Below, one piece after another: positions 16,213 through 25,202 of a DNA stretch of 38,287 nucleotides. Positions within the stretch are counted from its first letter, which is position 1. Every line of letters begins with the position of its first letter. Location: NCBI GenBank assembly GCA_029977205.1, contig JAPOLI010000015.1, positions 1 to 38,287 on the forward strand. The letters are read 5' to 3'. A program made the position numbers and the translations under genes. The notes under the pieces were generated by a model. The model made no database searches and was not told the DNA's origin. It saw only the letters and a list, made by a program, of their open reading frames with translations. Source of the stretch: a bacterium. Lineage in GTDB: Bacteria > Actinomycetota > Thermoleophilia > Miltoncostaeales > Miltoncostaeaceae.

Positions 16213-17648
16213 GTCATCAACCCCGGTGGGCGTGTGTCGAAGGCGAGCGCACCCTCGACGGCGTGCGCCGCGTCGAGCAGGCGGTTCTCGCTGAACGCAG
16301 GACCCGCCAGCTGCAAGCCGACGGGTAGACCGTCTGCCAGGCCGCACGGCAGAGAGATCGCGGGGAGGCCCGCCAGGCTCACGGGGATCGTGCACACGTC
16401 CGCCATGTACATCGCGTAGGGGTCAGCCGTGCGGTCTCCCAGCGGGAACGCGACGGTCGGGGACGTGGGCGACGCGAGGAGATCCACGCCGGAGAAGGCC
16501 TCCGCGAACTCGCGCACGATCAGTGTGCGCAGGCGCTGCGCGCGTCCGTAGTACTGGTCGTAGTACCCCGATGCCAGGGCGAAGGTGCCCAGCATGATGC
16601 GGCGCTTCACCTCGGGGCCGAACAGCTCACCGCGGGTGAGCTCGTACTGGTCGAGGAGGTTGTCCGCAGGTATCGGGTGCCCGTAGCGAATGCCGTCGAA
16701 TCGGGCGAGGTTCGACGAGCACTCCGCGGGCGCAATGACGTAGTAGGTGGCGAGCCCGGAGAGCGCGCTCGGCAGGCTCACCGGGACCACGGTGGCGCCG
16801 AGGTCCTCCATGACGCCGAGCGACGCCTCGACCGCGGCGCGCACGCCCGGCTCCACCCCCTCGCCCATGAGTTCGTCGACCACCCCGACCCGCACCCCGG
16901 CCAGGTCCGTGGCCGTGGGAACGGTGATCTCACCCGGCCAGTCAAGCGAGGTGCTGTCCATCGGGTCGCGGCCCACCATGTGGCGCAGGAGCAGCGCGGC
17001 GTCCTCGACGGTGCGGGCGAACGGGCCCACCTGGTCGAGCGATGACGCGAAGGCGATGAGGCCGTACCGGGAAATCGCCCCGTACGTTGGCTTCATCCCC
17101 ACGATTCCGCACAGCGACGCCGGCTGCCGGATCGAACCGCCGGTGTCGGAGCCGAGCGACCACGGAACCTGGCGTTCGGCCACGGAGGCCGCGGAGCCGC
17201 CACTCGACCCTCCGGGAACCCGCTCGTGGTCCCAGGGATTCAGGGTGTTCTGGTACGCGGAGTTCTCCGTGCTCGACCCCATGGCGAACTCGTCCATGTT
17301 CGTCTTCCCGAGGACGATGGCTCCGGCGGCTTCGAGCCGGTCGACGCACGTGGCGGTATACACCGGTCGGAAGCCCTCGAGCATGCGGGATCCCGAGGTC
17401 GTGACGATGTCGCGCGTGGAGAGCGCGTCCTTGATCGCGATGGGGACTCCCCCGAGCGGAGGGCGCTCCGGCAGCGCATCGATTTCACGGGCACGGGCAC
17501 GGGCACCGTCGGCATCGACGGCGAGGAACGCCTGCACGGGGTCCGCATCCACGGCCGCGAGGTGGGCGTCCACCAGCTCCAGCGATGTGGTCTCGCCCGC
17601 GGCGAGCGCCGCCAGCTGCTGGGCGGCGGTGAGGTCGCGCAGCGCCAT
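16209..17648 (-). CDS. gatA: Asp/Glu-tRNA amidotransferase subunit A
   Basis: Glutaminase subunit of GatCAB, amidase-signature family, 479 residues. The catalytic triad is intact: Lys73 (AIKDAL), cis-Ser148 (GGSSGGS) and nucleophile Ser172 (GSDTGGSIRQPAS), in the spacing known for GatA. C-terminal segments LPVGLQLAGPAFSE and MADVCTIPVSLAGLP are typical. The ATG overlaps the gatC stop by one base (TGATG), and its own stop overlaps gatB, giving the order gatC-gatA-gatB. Presence of the complex implies that this organism uses the indirect route for at least one amide aminoacyl-tRNA. Confidence 0.97.
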   Translation of the reverse strand: MALRDLTAAQQLAALAAGETTSLELVDAHLAAVDADPVQAFLAVDADGARARAREIDALPERPPLGGVPIAIKDALSTRDIVTTSGSRMLEGFRPVYTATCVDRLEAAGAIVLGKTNMDEFAMGSSTENSAYQNTLNPWDHERVPGGSSGGSAASVAERQVPWSLGSDTGGSIRQPASLCGIVGMKPTYGAISRYGLIAFASSLDQVGPFARTVEDAALLLRHMVGRDPMDSTSLDWPGEITVPTATDLAGVRVGVVDELMGEGVEPGVRAAVEASLGVMEDLGATVVPVSLPSALSGLATYYVIAPAECSSNLARFDGIRYGHPIPADNLLDQYELTRGELFGPEVKRRIMLGTFALASGYYDQYYGRAQRLRTLIVREFAEAFSGVDLLASPTSPTVAFPLGDRTADPYAMYMADVCTIPVSLAGLPAISLPCGLADGLPVGLQLAGPAFSENRLLDAAHAVEGALAFDTRPPGLMT

Positions 17649-17929
17649 CAGTCCATCCTCGGCACGCCGAAGGAGTCGTCCACGACATCCGGCGCCTCGC
17701 GCAGCGCCTCCTCGCGGGGCAGGCTGTCGCGCGGGACATCGGCCCGCAGCACATTCTCAAGCGCGATCACGTGGGTAGTCGGAGGCACCCCGTCGAGGTC
17801 CATCGATGTGATGGCATCGATGTGCCCAAGGATTCCCGACAGCTCCTGCTGCATGACCTGCTCCTCCTCCGGGCTCAGCCGGAGGCGGGCAAGCCGCGCC
17901 ACGTGACGGACGGTGGATTCGTCAATCAT
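17648..17929 (-). CDS. gatC: Asp/Glu-tRNA amidotransferase subunit C
   Basis: Small 93-residue subunit that wraps GatA and stabilises the GatCAB complex. The sequence is typical: MIDESTVRHVARLARLRLSP at the start, an EEEQVMQQELSGILGHID helix, and the LREDxP-like ADVPRDSLPREEALREAPD stretch ending in FGVPRMD. The ATG at 17929 has no ribosome site but lies 9 bases after TACAGT, so the transcript is nearly or fully leaderless. It is divergent from thiL, with only 51 bp between the two start codons. Confidence 0.95.
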   Translation of the reverse strand: MIDESTVRHVARLARLRLSPEEEQVMQQELSGILGHIDAITSMDLDGVPPTTHVIALENVLRADVPRDSLPREEALREAPDVVDDSFGVPRMD

Positions 17930-17938
17930 CGGCGGGGG

Positions 17939-17944
17939 ACTGTA
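17939..17944 (-). promoter_or_regulatory. -10 box of the gatCAB operon
   Basis: TACAGT (TANNNT) is 9 bases before the gatC ATG. It is one half of the compact divergent gatC/thiL promoter region. Confidence 0.5.
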
Positions 17945-17968
17945 GCCGAGCACCGGCGAGGTGGCTGG

Positions 17969-17974
17969 TACCGT
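17969..17974 (+). promoter_or_regulatory. -10 box of thiL
   Basis: TACCGT lies 6 bases before the thiL ATG, matching leaderless geometry. The intervening CGGAGC is too close to the ATG to act as a normal ribosome site. Confidence 0.55.
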
Positions 17975-17980
17975 CGGAGC

Positions 17981-18931
17981 ATGGACGGCGAGCTCGAACT
18001 CATCCGGCGCATCGCCGACCGGGCGGGGGTGCGGGGCGGCGTGGCCACGGGCATCGGCGACGACGCCGCGGTGCTCGACGACGGAACGGTGCTCGCCCTG
18101 GACATGGTGGTGGACGGCGTGCATGTCCGACGCGCAACGCATTCCTTCGGTGACATCGCCCACACGGCCCTCGCCGTCAATCTCTCCGACGTCGCGGCGA
18201 TGGGCGCGCTCCCCGTTGCCGCGCTGATCGGTCTCGGGCTGCCGGAGGATGTACGGGGCGACGACGTGGACGCCATGTACGCCGACATGGAGGACCTGGC
18301 CGACGCCCATGGCATGTCCATCGTCGGTGGCGACGTCTCGGCGTCTCCGGTGCTTACCGTGTCCGTCGCCATCGTCGGTCGCCCGACGGCGGGCATCCGA
18401 CCGGTGCTCCGCTCAACGGGACGCCCCGGCGACACCCTGGTGGTGACCGGCCCCCTCGGGGCGTCCGCCGCGGGCTTGATGGTCCTGCGCGACCCCGCGT
18501 TGGCTGCCGGGATCCCCGAGGCGGATGCGCTGGTGAAGACGCACCTCCGCCCGCGCCCGAGGGTGGCGGACGGCGTTCATCTGGCCGAGGCCGGGGCGAC
18601 GGCGATGATCGACATATCCGATGGGCTGCTGCTCGACGCGGACCGGATGGCGCGCGCATCCGGTCTCGCGGCGGACATCGACCTCGAGGCACTGCCAATG
18701 GCCCCGGGCGTGGTTGCGACGGCAGGCGCCGCGGGCGTGGATCCGGCTCTCCTCGCGGCCACCGGTGGAGAGGACTACCAACTGCTCGCCGCCATCCCGC
18801 CCTCTGCGGGCCTGGAGCCGCACCTCACGGTGGTCGGGCAGTTACGGGACGGTGACCCTGGCGTACGGGCGATGCGATCGGGCCGTGACGTCACGCCCGC
18901 GCGCCTCGGCTGGGAGCACCGCGGGGCCTAG
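17981..18931 (+). CDS. thiL: Thiamine-monophosphate kinase
   Basis: ATP-dependent phosphorylation of thiamine monophosphate to the active cofactor thiamine diphosphate. The 316-residue protein is a PurM-like kinase. It has GIGDDAAVL near residue 28 (metal and phosphate binding), DMVVDGVHVRR near 46, AVNLSDVAAMGA near 65, GGDVSASP near 115, the ISDGLLLDADRMA segment near 213 and GGEDYQLLA near 265. The cofactor serves acetolactate synthase among others. It stands alone on the plus strand, and its TAG overlaps the stop of the convergent MmpL gene within one CTAG. Confidence 0.94.
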   Translation: MDGELELIRRIADRAGVRGGVATGIGDDAAVLDDGTVLALDMVVDGVHVRRATHSFGDIAHTALAVNLSDVAAMGALPVAALIGLGLPEDVRGDDVDAMYADMEDLADAHGMSIVGGDVSASPVLTVSVAIVGRPTAGIRPVLRSTGRPGDTLVVTGPLGASAAGLMVLRDPALAAGIPEADALVKTHLRPRPRVADGVHLAEAGATAMIDISDGLLLDADRMARASGLAADIDLEALPMAPGVVATAGAAGVDPALLAATGGEDYQLLAAIPPSAGLEPHLTVVGQLRDGDPGVRAMRSGRDVTPARLGWEHRGA

Positions 18932-21018
18932 GAGTCTGGCCGCCGGGTGGCGCGACGCCACAGCTCGGACGGCCACCAGGTGCGATCCCCGACGTCGAGG
19001 ACGATCGCGGGTACGAGCAACGTGCGCACGATCAGTGTGTCCAGGAGGACACCAAAGGCCACGAGGAACCCGATCTGGGTAATGCTCACCAGCGGCAGCA
19101 CGGCGAGGACGCCGAACGTGCCCGCCAGCACCACGCCAGCCGACGTGATGACCCCACCTGTCACGGCGAGGCCGCGCAGCATTCCCTCGCGGGTGCCGTG
19201 CTGGGCGGTCTCCTCCCGGACGCGCGCCATGAGGAAGATGTTGTAGTCAACGCCGAGGGCAACCAGGAAGATGAACCCGAAGAGCGCGAGCGCCGGGCTC
19301 TCACCGGCGAACCCCCAGACGTCGAATATCAGGCAGGCGATGCCCAGGCTCGCCAGGAAGGACAGGATCACCGTGGCGATGAGGATCAGCGGCGCGGCGA
19401 TCGCGCGCAGGAGAAGCGCGAGGATAATCACCACGACGATGAGCACGATCGGGATGAGCAGGCGGAGGTCCCGCTGCGATGCTGCGTCCAGATCGGCCTC
19501 GGTCGCGGTGGGCCCGCCCACGAGCACCCCATCGCCCCCCGCGGCCTTCGCCGAGGCGCGCAGGGCATCGATCGTGGCATACGCCGCGCCGCTATACGGC
19601 GGGTCATCAAGGGTGACGTCATACAGGACGCCTGGGGGGCCCGTGGCGGTCTTGCTCACGGCGTTGACTCCTGGGGTCGCCGTCATGGCCGCGACCACCG
19701 CTTCCTGATCCACTCCGGGTGGCACGATCACGCTGGTCGGGGCCGATGCGCCTGCCGGGAAGGCGCTGTTGATCATCTCCTGCCCCTGGATCGACTGCAC
19801 CTCCCCCCGGAAGTCGTCAGCGGAGGTGAGGCTGGGGCTGTAGGAGAGAAGGCCGAGGCAGCACACGCCCAGGATCACCGCGGTGGTGACCCAGGTGGCC
19901 CGCGGGCGGCGGCCCACGCGATCCGCGACACGCCGCCACCACCCCTGGGTCTCGCTGCTGCCGGTTGACCCGTAGCGGGGGATGAAGGGCCAGAACGCCC
20001 ACCGACCACCGAGGAGCAGCAGGGCCGGGAGCGCCGTGATCATGACCAGCATGGCGATCGCCACCCCGAGGGCGCCGATCGGACCCAGTCCGGCCGTGCC
20101 GTTCACCTCAGCGATGCTCAGGCACAGCAGCGCCGCGATCACCGTGCCCGCAGAGGCCACGATCGCGGGCCCGGCGCGCCGGATGGCAATCGCCATCGCG
20201 GCATGCGTGTCCTCGGTCCGGCGGAGCTCCTCGCGGTAGCGGGCGGTGAGAAGCAACGCATAGTCGGTGCCCGAGCCGAACACCAGCACGAGGAGGATGC
20301 CTGCCGACTGGCCGTTGACGATCACCCCGGCGTCGGCGATCAGGTACCCGAGCCCGCGCACCGTGATCTCGGCGAAACCTAATGCGATGAGGGGCAGCAC
20401 CCAGAAGACCGGGCTCCGATAGATGATGAGCAGCAGCACGAACACCAGCAGCACGGTGGCGAGCAGGAGATTGGTGTTGATGCCGCTGAAGACCTCGATG
20501 GCATCCGCCGAGATGCCCGCGGGTCCCGTCACCTTCACCACCAGCCCCGGTGGGGCGGCGGCGGCGAGGTCGTCGCGGAGCTTCGTGACGTCCTCGAGCA
20601 GCAGGTCGGAATCGCCATCCACCTTCACGTTGGCGATGAGGAGCTGCGCCGACCCGTCAGCGGATACCGGACCCGGCATGAGCCCGGGGGGCTCGATGCC
20701 CGACGGGAGCGAGGCGTTGAAGCTGCTGGCCACCTGGGCGAGGGCGGTGCGGTCGGCGGGCGTGAGGCCACCCTCCCTCTGGGCGACCGCCACCGCCGGG
20801 GTGACGTCTCCGCCGGGGAACTGCTCCTGCAGGTCCAGGACGGTCACCGACTCGGCGGTGCCGGGAAGGAAGCTCGACGGCTCATTTGATTGCGCCGACT
20901 CGAACTTGGCGGCCAGCGGGAACAGCCCCACCAGAATGAGAATCCACGCCCCGAGGACGATCCACTTGCCCCACTTGGTGGCGGGGAACGTGGCGATGCG
21001 CGCGAGGGCCGTTTTCAC
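18928..21018 (-). CDS. MmpL/RND-family membrane exporter
   Basis: Predicted proton-driven exporter of the MMPL branch of RND transporters, 696 residues. One transmembrane segment lies near the N-terminus, followed by an extracytoplasmic porter domain (about residues 40-180), a five-to-six-helix bundle (about 180-360), a second porter domain and a second helix bundle. Both bundles carry the proton-relay motif: GTDYALLLTARYREE at about 250-264, and GVDYNIFLMARVREE in the second half. The substrate is unknown; relatives export lipids or drugs. The GTG at 21018 is chosen because it lies 7 bases after TAGGCT. The ATG at 21036 is upstream of that box and would not be transcribed from it. Confidence 0.9.
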   Translation of the reverse strand: MKTALARIATFPATKWGKWIVLGAWILILVGLFPLAAKFESAQSNEPSSFLPGTAESVTVLDLQEQFPGGDVTPAVAVAQREGGLTPADRTALAQVASSFNASLPSGIEPPGLMPGPVSADGSAQLLIANVKVDGDSDLLLEDVTKLRDDLAAAAPPGLVVKVTGPAGISADAIEVFSGINTNLLLATVLLVFVLLLIIYRSPVFWVLPLIALGFAEITVRGLGYLIADAGVIVNGQSAGILLVLVFGSGTDYALLLTARYREELRRTEDTHAAMAIAIRRAGPAIVASAGTVIAALLCLSIAEVNGTAGLGPIGALGVAIAMLVMITALPALLLLGGRWAFWPFIPRYGSTGSSETQGWWRRVADRVGRRPRATWVTTAVILGVCCLGLLSYSPSLTSADDFRGEVQSIQGQEMINSAFPAGASAPTSVIVPPGVDQEAVVAAMTATPGVNAVSKTATGPPGVLYDVTLDDPPYSGAAYATIDALRASAKAAGGDGVLVGGPTATEADLDAASQRDLRLLIPIVLIVVVIILALLLRAIAAPLILIATVILSFLASLGIACLIFDVWGFAGESPALALFGFIFLVALGVDYNIFLMARVREETAQHGTREGMLRGLAVTGGVITSAGVVLAGTFGVLAVLPLVSITQIGFLVAFGVLLDTLIVRTLLVPAIVLDVGDRTWWPSELWRRATRRPDS

Positions 21019-21025
21019 GCACGCG

Positions 21026-21031
21026 AGCCTA
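21026..21031 (-). promoter_or_regulatory. -10 box of the MmpL exporter gene
   Basis: TAGGCT lies 7 bases before the GTG start at 21018, leaderless geometry. It is the minus-strand half of a divergent promoter region with the zincin gene. Confidence 0.55.
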
Positions 21032-21083
21032 GACATGGCGTGCCCGCGCAGGGGTGGTGAACGGTCACCCGGCGTGCGGGCGA

Positions 21084-21089
21084 TAGCGT
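21084..21089 (+). promoter_or_regulatory. -10 box of the zincin gene
   Basis: TAGCGT lies 7 bases before the GTG start at 21097, leaderless geometry, with no ribosome site. Confidence 0.55.
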
Positions 21090-21096
21090 TCCCGGC

Positions 21097-21444
21097 GTGC
21101 AGGAACTGATCTCACCGCTGGATGCCTTCCAGGCGCTCGTGGAGGAGGCCGTGACCGGCATCCCCGAGCCGTTCGCATCGGCTCTTGACGAGGTGGCGCT
21201 CATCGTGGAGCCCCACGCGGCGGGGCGCTCTCTGTATGGCCTCTACCAGGGGCACCCGCTCACCACGGGAACCATCCCCTCCGGCGCGATCCCCCCGCGG
21301 ATCACCATCTACATGCACCCGATGGTCGACCACTTCCGCGACCCTTCGGTGCTGCGCCACCAGGTGCGGGTGACCGTGCTCCACGAGCTCGGCCATCATA
21401 TGGGGCTCGACGAGGACCGCCTCGACGAGCTCGGCTACGCGTGA
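21097..21444 (+). CDS. Small zincin-like metallopeptidase family protein
   Basis: A 115-residue protein with the zinc motif HELGHHMGLDEDRLDELGY at its C-terminus (HExxH plus a downstream acidic residue), preceded by PRITIYMHPMVDHF and the helix RVTVLHE. This matches the minimal possible-metallopeptidase family (Zincin_1 type) common in actinobacteria, for which no substrate is known. There is no signal peptide, so it should be cytoplasmic. It is divergent from the MmpL gene and ends inside a strong terminator hairpin whose loop holds its TGA. Confidence 0.85.
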   Translation: MQELISPLDAFQALVEEAVTGIPEPFASALDEVALIVEPHAAGRSLYGLYQGHPLTTGTIPSGAIPPRITIYMHPMVDHFRDPSVLRHQVRVTVLHELGHHMGLDEDRLDELGYA

Positions 21445-21462
21445 GTCACGCGTAGGCCGAGC
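21429..21462. terminator. Bidirectional terminator between the zincin gene and npdG
   Basis: GCTCGGC-TACGCG pairs with CGCGTA-(G)-GCCGAGC, a 13-bp stem with one bulged G and a 7-base loop that contains the zincin stop codon. A second GC palindrome (GCCCGCC/GGCGGGC, 21461-21475) follows. The position between convergent genes supports termination in both directions. Confidence 0.75.
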
Positions 21463-21486
21463 CCGCCGGGCGGGCCACGCCAGACG

Positions 21487-22155
21487 CTATGCGCGCGCCG
21501 GAGGGCTCTCGAGCCCCGTGACGTTGATCGAGGCCTCGCCGCCGTAGCGCTTGTTGAGGTTGATGATGATCGCGGTCATTCCCTCGATGATGATCGCGTT
21601 GGCCAGCGGGCCCGCGTCAAGGCCCCGGCAGCCCGGAATGTCCTTCGTGAGCTCGATGACCGCCTCGCGGGCATCCTTGCTCTTCCCGCACACCAGGACA
21701 TCGCCCTCGATCGGGTGGCGCTCCTGCAGCGCTGCGGCCGGCAGGTTGTTGTATGCCACCACCACCTTGGCCTCGGGTGCGAGGTCCTGGATCTGATGCG
21801 CGCACGAGGCGGCCGGAAGGTCGAGCACCGCCATCGCGCCGCTCTTGCCGAACTTGAGAGCGTTGACCACGCTCACGAGCACCTTGCCTGCGAGCGGCTC
21901 CGCAAGCGCGGGCATGGTCGCCTCGATCCCCTCGAAGGGGATCGACAGCACCGCCATCTCGCCGGCGGCTGCCGCCTCGGCGTTCTCCATCGGCACGAAG
22001 GTGCCCTCGGGATATGCCTCGCGCAGCCCCTCTGCCGCCTGGTCCGCGCGCTCCTGGCTGCGCGAGCCCACGATGATCTCGTGGCCCGCAGCCGCGAACG
22101 TGATGGCGAGACCGCGACCGAGGTCGCCGGTGCCGCCGAAGATCGCGATCTTCAC
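21487..22155 (-). CDS. npdG: F420H2:NADP oxidoreductase (F420-dependent NADP reductase)
   Basis: Cytoplasmic hydride transfer between coenzyme F420 and NADP. The 222-residue protein begins VKIAIFGGTGDLGRGLA, the GGTGDLG nucleotide loop characteristic of this family, followed by GHEIIVGSR. Later segments are VLSIPFEGI, NALKF, CAHQIQDLAPEAKVVVAYNNL and LVCGKSKDAREAVIEL. It implies that the organism makes F420. The GTG overlaps the folD stop by 4 bp (GTGA), so it is translationally coupled to the NADP-linked folate enzyme. A generic NADP oxidoreductase of the same fold is the main alternative. Confidence 0.88.
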   Translation of the reverse strand: MKIAIFGGTGDLGRGLAITFAAAGHEIIVGSRSQERADQAAEGLREAYPEGTFVPMENAEAAAAGEMAVLSIPFEGIEATMPALAEPLAGKVLVSVVNALKFGKSGAMAVLDLPAASCAHQIQDLAPEAKVVVAYNNLPAAALQERHPIEGDVLVCGKSKDAREAVIELTKDIPGCRGLDAGPLANAIIIEGMTAIIINLNKRYGGEASINVTGLESPPARA

Positions 22156-23030
22156 GTGATGATTCCCCTCGTCGGTTCGTCTCCCATCCGCCGCTCGGCG
22201 GACTGGAGCGTATTCGCTAATAGGAAAGCGATTGTCATGGGTCCCACGCCCCCGGGAACGGGAGTAATGGCGCCCGCGACCTCCGCCACCTCGTCGTAGG
22301 CGACATCCCCGCACAGGCGGTCGTCCAGTCGATTCATGCCCACATCGATGACCGTGGCACCGGGCTTGACCCAGTCGCCGCGCACCATCTCGGCCACGCC
22401 CACGGCGGCCACGATGACATCCGCCTCACGGCACACGGCCGCCAGGTCGCGCGTTCGCGAATGGGTGATGGTGACCGTGGCGTTCCGCTCGAGCAGCATC
22501 AGCGCCTGGGGCTTGCCCACGATCACCGAGCGACCGATCACCACCGCATTGGCGCCCTCCAGGTCGACGCCCGCATCGTCAAGCAGCCACATCACGCCGC
22601 TCGGCGTGCACGGGCGCAGGCAGGGCTCGCCGCGGACGAGGTGCCCGATGTTCACCGGCGAGAACCCATCGACGTCCTTCGATGGCGCGATGTGCGCGGC
22701 GATGGCGGGCTCGGCGAGCGGTTCGGGCACCGGCAGCTGCACGAGCATGCCATCCACGGCGTCATCGGCCGCGAGACGGTCGAGCAGCGCGTCCATCTCC
22801 GCCTGTGTGGTGCCGGCGGGCAGCTTCATCCGCTCCACGGCCATGCCCGCTTCCTCGGCCTGCTGCGCCTTGTTGCGCTGATAGATCTCGCTCGCGGGGT
22901 CCTCCCCGACCTGTATCCCCACAAGCCCGGGCTTGCGCCCGTGGCGCGCCTCGAAGGCCGCGCACCCCTCGGCAACGCGCTCGCGCACGCGTCGCGCGGC
23001 GTCGCGCCCGTCGATCACCGTGGCGCTCAT
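22152..23030 (-). CDS. folD: Methylenetetrahydrofolate dehydrogenase / methenyl-THF cyclohydrolase
   Basis: Bifunctional, NADP-dependent interconversion of methylene-, methenyl- and 10-formyl-tetrahydrofolate. The 292 residues hold the catalytic pair Tyr50/Lys54 (SEIYQRNK), QLPVP at 99-103, KDVDGF near 118, PCTPSG, GRSVIVGKPQA (cofactor loop) and PVPGGVGPMT. All signature residues are present. The ATG overlaps the pcrA stop (ATGA), and its stop overlaps npdG (GTGA), so the three genes form one coupled unit. Confidence 0.95.
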   Translation of the reverse strand: MSATVIDGRDAARRVRERVAEGCAAFEARHGRKPGLVGIQVGEDPASEIYQRNKAQQAEEAGMAVERMKLPAGTTQAEMDALLDRLAADDAVDGMLVQLPVPEPLAEPAIAAHIAPSKDVDGFSPVNIGHLVRGEPCLRPCTPSGVMWLLDDAGVDLEGANAVVIGRSVIVGKPQALMLLERNATVTITHSRTRDLAAVCREADVIVAAVGVAEMVRGDWVKPGATVIDVGMNRLDDRLCGDVAYDEVAEVAGAITPVPGGVGPMTIAFLLANTLQSAERRMGDEPTRGIIT

Positions 23031-25162
23031 CCGGCCACCTTCCTCATCGGTGCCATGTCTGCCATGAGCACACGCTCCTTGTCGTCGAACCTCACCTGGA
23101 TCAGGCGTCCCTTCTGCTGCACGCCTGTGATCACGCCTTCGCCGAATGACTCGTGCACCACTGCGTCCCCGATATCGAACGCGGGGGCGACGATCGTGGT
23201 GCCCAGGCCCATCGCGGCGCTCGCGCGCCGGGCGGGACGGCCGAGCGCATCCTCCGGAATCTCCTCGATGAACCGTGACGGGATGGCGTACATCCTGTTG
23301 CCTCGCAGCGATCGGCTGTCGGCGTGGGACAGGATGAGCCGCTCGCGCGCCCGCGTCAGGGCGACGTAGCAGAGGCGCCGCTCCTCCTCGAGCCCGTCGG
23401 GGTCGTCGATCGAGCGCACGTGCGGGAAGAGGCCCTCCTCGAGCCCCGTGACCATCACGACGTCGTACTCGAGGCCCTTCGCGTTGTGCACCGTCATGAG
23501 CGTGACGGTGCCGGCGTCATCCTCGGCGTCGTCGACGGCTGACACGAGTGCGACCTGCTCGAGAAAGCCCGTGAGCGACGGCTCGTCTGCGCGCGCCGAG
23601 TACTCGGCGGCCACGCCCACCAGTTCCTGCAGGTTGTCGAGGCGCCCGAGCCCGGCCTCGGCGGGGCCATCCGCCAGCAGCGCCTCCCGCAGGCCGGAGT
23701 CCTCGATGGCCCGCTCCATGACGCGCTCCGGGGGCGAGCCCGAGTCATCCATCTCGCGCAGGGCGGCGAACAAGCGCCCGAGTGATGCGAGGCCCTCGCG
23801 CTGGGCGGCATTCAGCCCGGGCACGCGATCAGGATCCCGCGCCTCGGCGTCCATGGTCGTGCCGTGCGCCTCTGCGGCCTCGGCCACCTTGGCGAGCGCC
23901 GCCGGGCCGAGACCGCGCTTTGGGCTGCCCGCCGCACGGGTGAAGGCCTCCCGATCCGCCGGGTTCGCCACGACACGCAGATAGGCCATGAGGTCCTTCA
24001 CCTCGGCGCGCTCGTAGAACCGGGGACCCCCCAGCACCTGGTAGGTGATCCCCGACCTCACCAGCTGGTCCTCGATCACGCGGCTCTGGGCGTGAGTGCG
24101 GTAGAAGACGGCGATGTCGTCAAGAGAGCGCCCCTCGGCGGTGGCGCGGCCGATCTCCCGCACCACCAGGCGCGCCTCGTCGTGCTCGTCGGTGCACACC
24201 TCGACCGCCACCGGCTCGCCGCCCTCGCGGTCGGTGAACAGACGCTTCGGGTGGCGGCCCCGGTTGTTGCGCACTACCGCGTTCGCGGCCTCGAGGATGG
24301 TTGATGTGGAGCGGTAGTTCTGCTCGAGCGGGATGACCATGGCATCCGGGTAGTCGGCCTTGAACTCGAGGATGTTCCGGATGTCCGCGCCGCGCCACGA
24401 GTAGATCCCCTGGTCGTCGTCACCCACCACCGTCACGTTGCGCTCAGGCTCAGCGAGGATCCTCACAAGCCAGTACTGCGCATGGTTGGTGTCCTGGTAC
24501 TCATCCACGAGCACATGCCGGAACCGGCGCTGCCAGCGCTCACGTACCACGGAATCCCGGCGAAGCATCTCGACGGCGACCATGAGAAGGTCATCGAAGT
24601 CCATCGCCTGGTTGGCGATGAGGCGGTCCTGGTAGCGGCCGTAGAGACGCGCGAGCCCCTGCTCGGCCTCGTCCGCGGCGCGGTCGGCCAGATCACCCGG
24701 GTGCAGGAGTTCGTTCTTCGCCGCGGAGATGTGCCCGAGCACGCCCCGCGGGGTCAGGCGCTTCGGATCGATCCCCTCGTCCTTCAGGATGTCGCGCATG
24801 AGCCGCTGCTGGTCGGCATCGTCATAGATCGAGAACGCACGGTCGTAACCGGCGGCCTCATGCTCGATACGGAGCAGGCGTGCGCACGCGGAGTGGAACG
24901 TGGATGCCCACAGCCCCGACGCCTCCGGGCCGATGAGGTCGGCGATGCGCTCGCGCATCTCACCGGCGGCCTTGTTGGTGAAGGTGATGGCGAGGATCTC
25001 GCGCACCGGCACGCCCTGCTCCCGCACAAGATGGGCGATGCGGTGGGTGATCACCCGCGTCTTGCCGCTGCCCGCCCCCGCGAGCACGAGGAGGGGGCCA
25101 TCGCCGTGGAGCACGGCCTCACGTTGCGGCGGATTCAGGCTGGCCAGGACGTCCGTGCTCAC
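23027..25162 (-). CDS. pcrA: ATP-dependent DNA helicase, UvrD/PcrA type
   Basis: Superfamily 1A 3'-5' DNA helicase for repair and replication-fork maintenance, 711 residues. Motifs in order: Q motif LNPPQREAV near residue 10, Walker A LAGAGSGKT near 27, TFTNKAAGEM, motif II VDEYQDTN, GDDDQGIYSWRGA, QNYRSTSTIL, TVHNAKGLEYDVV and YVALTRARE. A C-terminal tail from about 650 ends in a Tudor-like segment (GDAVVHESFGEGVITGV) typical of PcrA. The GTG at 25162 lies 6 bases after TACCTT, leaderless geometry. An in-frame start at 25183 lies upstream of that box. Confidence 0.95.
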   Translation of the reverse strand: MSTDVLASLNPPQREAVLHGDGPLLVLAGAGSGKTRVITHRIAHLVREQGVPVREILAITFTNKAAGEMRERIADLIGPEASGLWASTFHSACARLLRIEHEAAGYDRAFSIYDDADQQRLMRDILKDEGIDPKRLTPRGVLGHISAAKNELLHPGDLADRAADEAEQGLARLYGRYQDRLIANQAMDFDDLLMVAVEMLRRDSVVRERWQRRFRHVLVDEYQDTNHAQYWLVRILAEPERNVTVVGDDDQGIYSWRGADIRNILEFKADYPDAMVIPLEQNYRSTSTILEAANAVVRNNRGRHPKRLFTDREGGEPVAVEVCTDEHDEARLVVREIGRATAEGRSLDDIAVFYRTHAQSRVIEDQLVRSGITYQVLGGPRFYERAEVKDLMAYLRVVANPADREAFTRAAGSPKRGLGPAALAKVAEAAEAHGTTMDAEARDPDRVPGLNAAQREGLASLGRLFAALREMDDSGSPPERVMERAIEDSGLREALLADGPAEAGLGRLDNLQELVGVAAEYSARADEPSLTGFLEQVALVSAVDDAEDDAGTVTLMTVHNAKGLEYDVVMVTGLEEGLFPHVRSIDDPDGLEEERRLCYVALTRARERLILSHADSRSLRGNRMYAIPSRFIEEIPEDALGRPARRASAAMGLGTTIVAPAFDIGDAVVHESFGEGVITGVQQKGRLIQVRFDDKERVLMADMAPMRKVAG

Positions 25163-25168
25163 CGGGCA

Positions 25169-25174
25169 AAGGTA
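25169..25174 (-). promoter_or_regulatory. -10 box of pcrA-folD-npdG
   Basis: TACCTT lies 6 bases before the pcrA GTG start, leaderless geometry, within the 40-bp gap after cysE. Confidence 0.55.
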
Positions 25175-25202
25175 GCGCCCCACGCGGACGCCCGGGGCGT
25201 GT

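Noticed and set aside
21019-21036. ATG at 21036 as start of the MmpL gene
   Set aside because: It lies upstream of the TAGGCT -10 box and adds six residues not needed by the first membrane segment. GTG 21018 fits the leaderless pattern.
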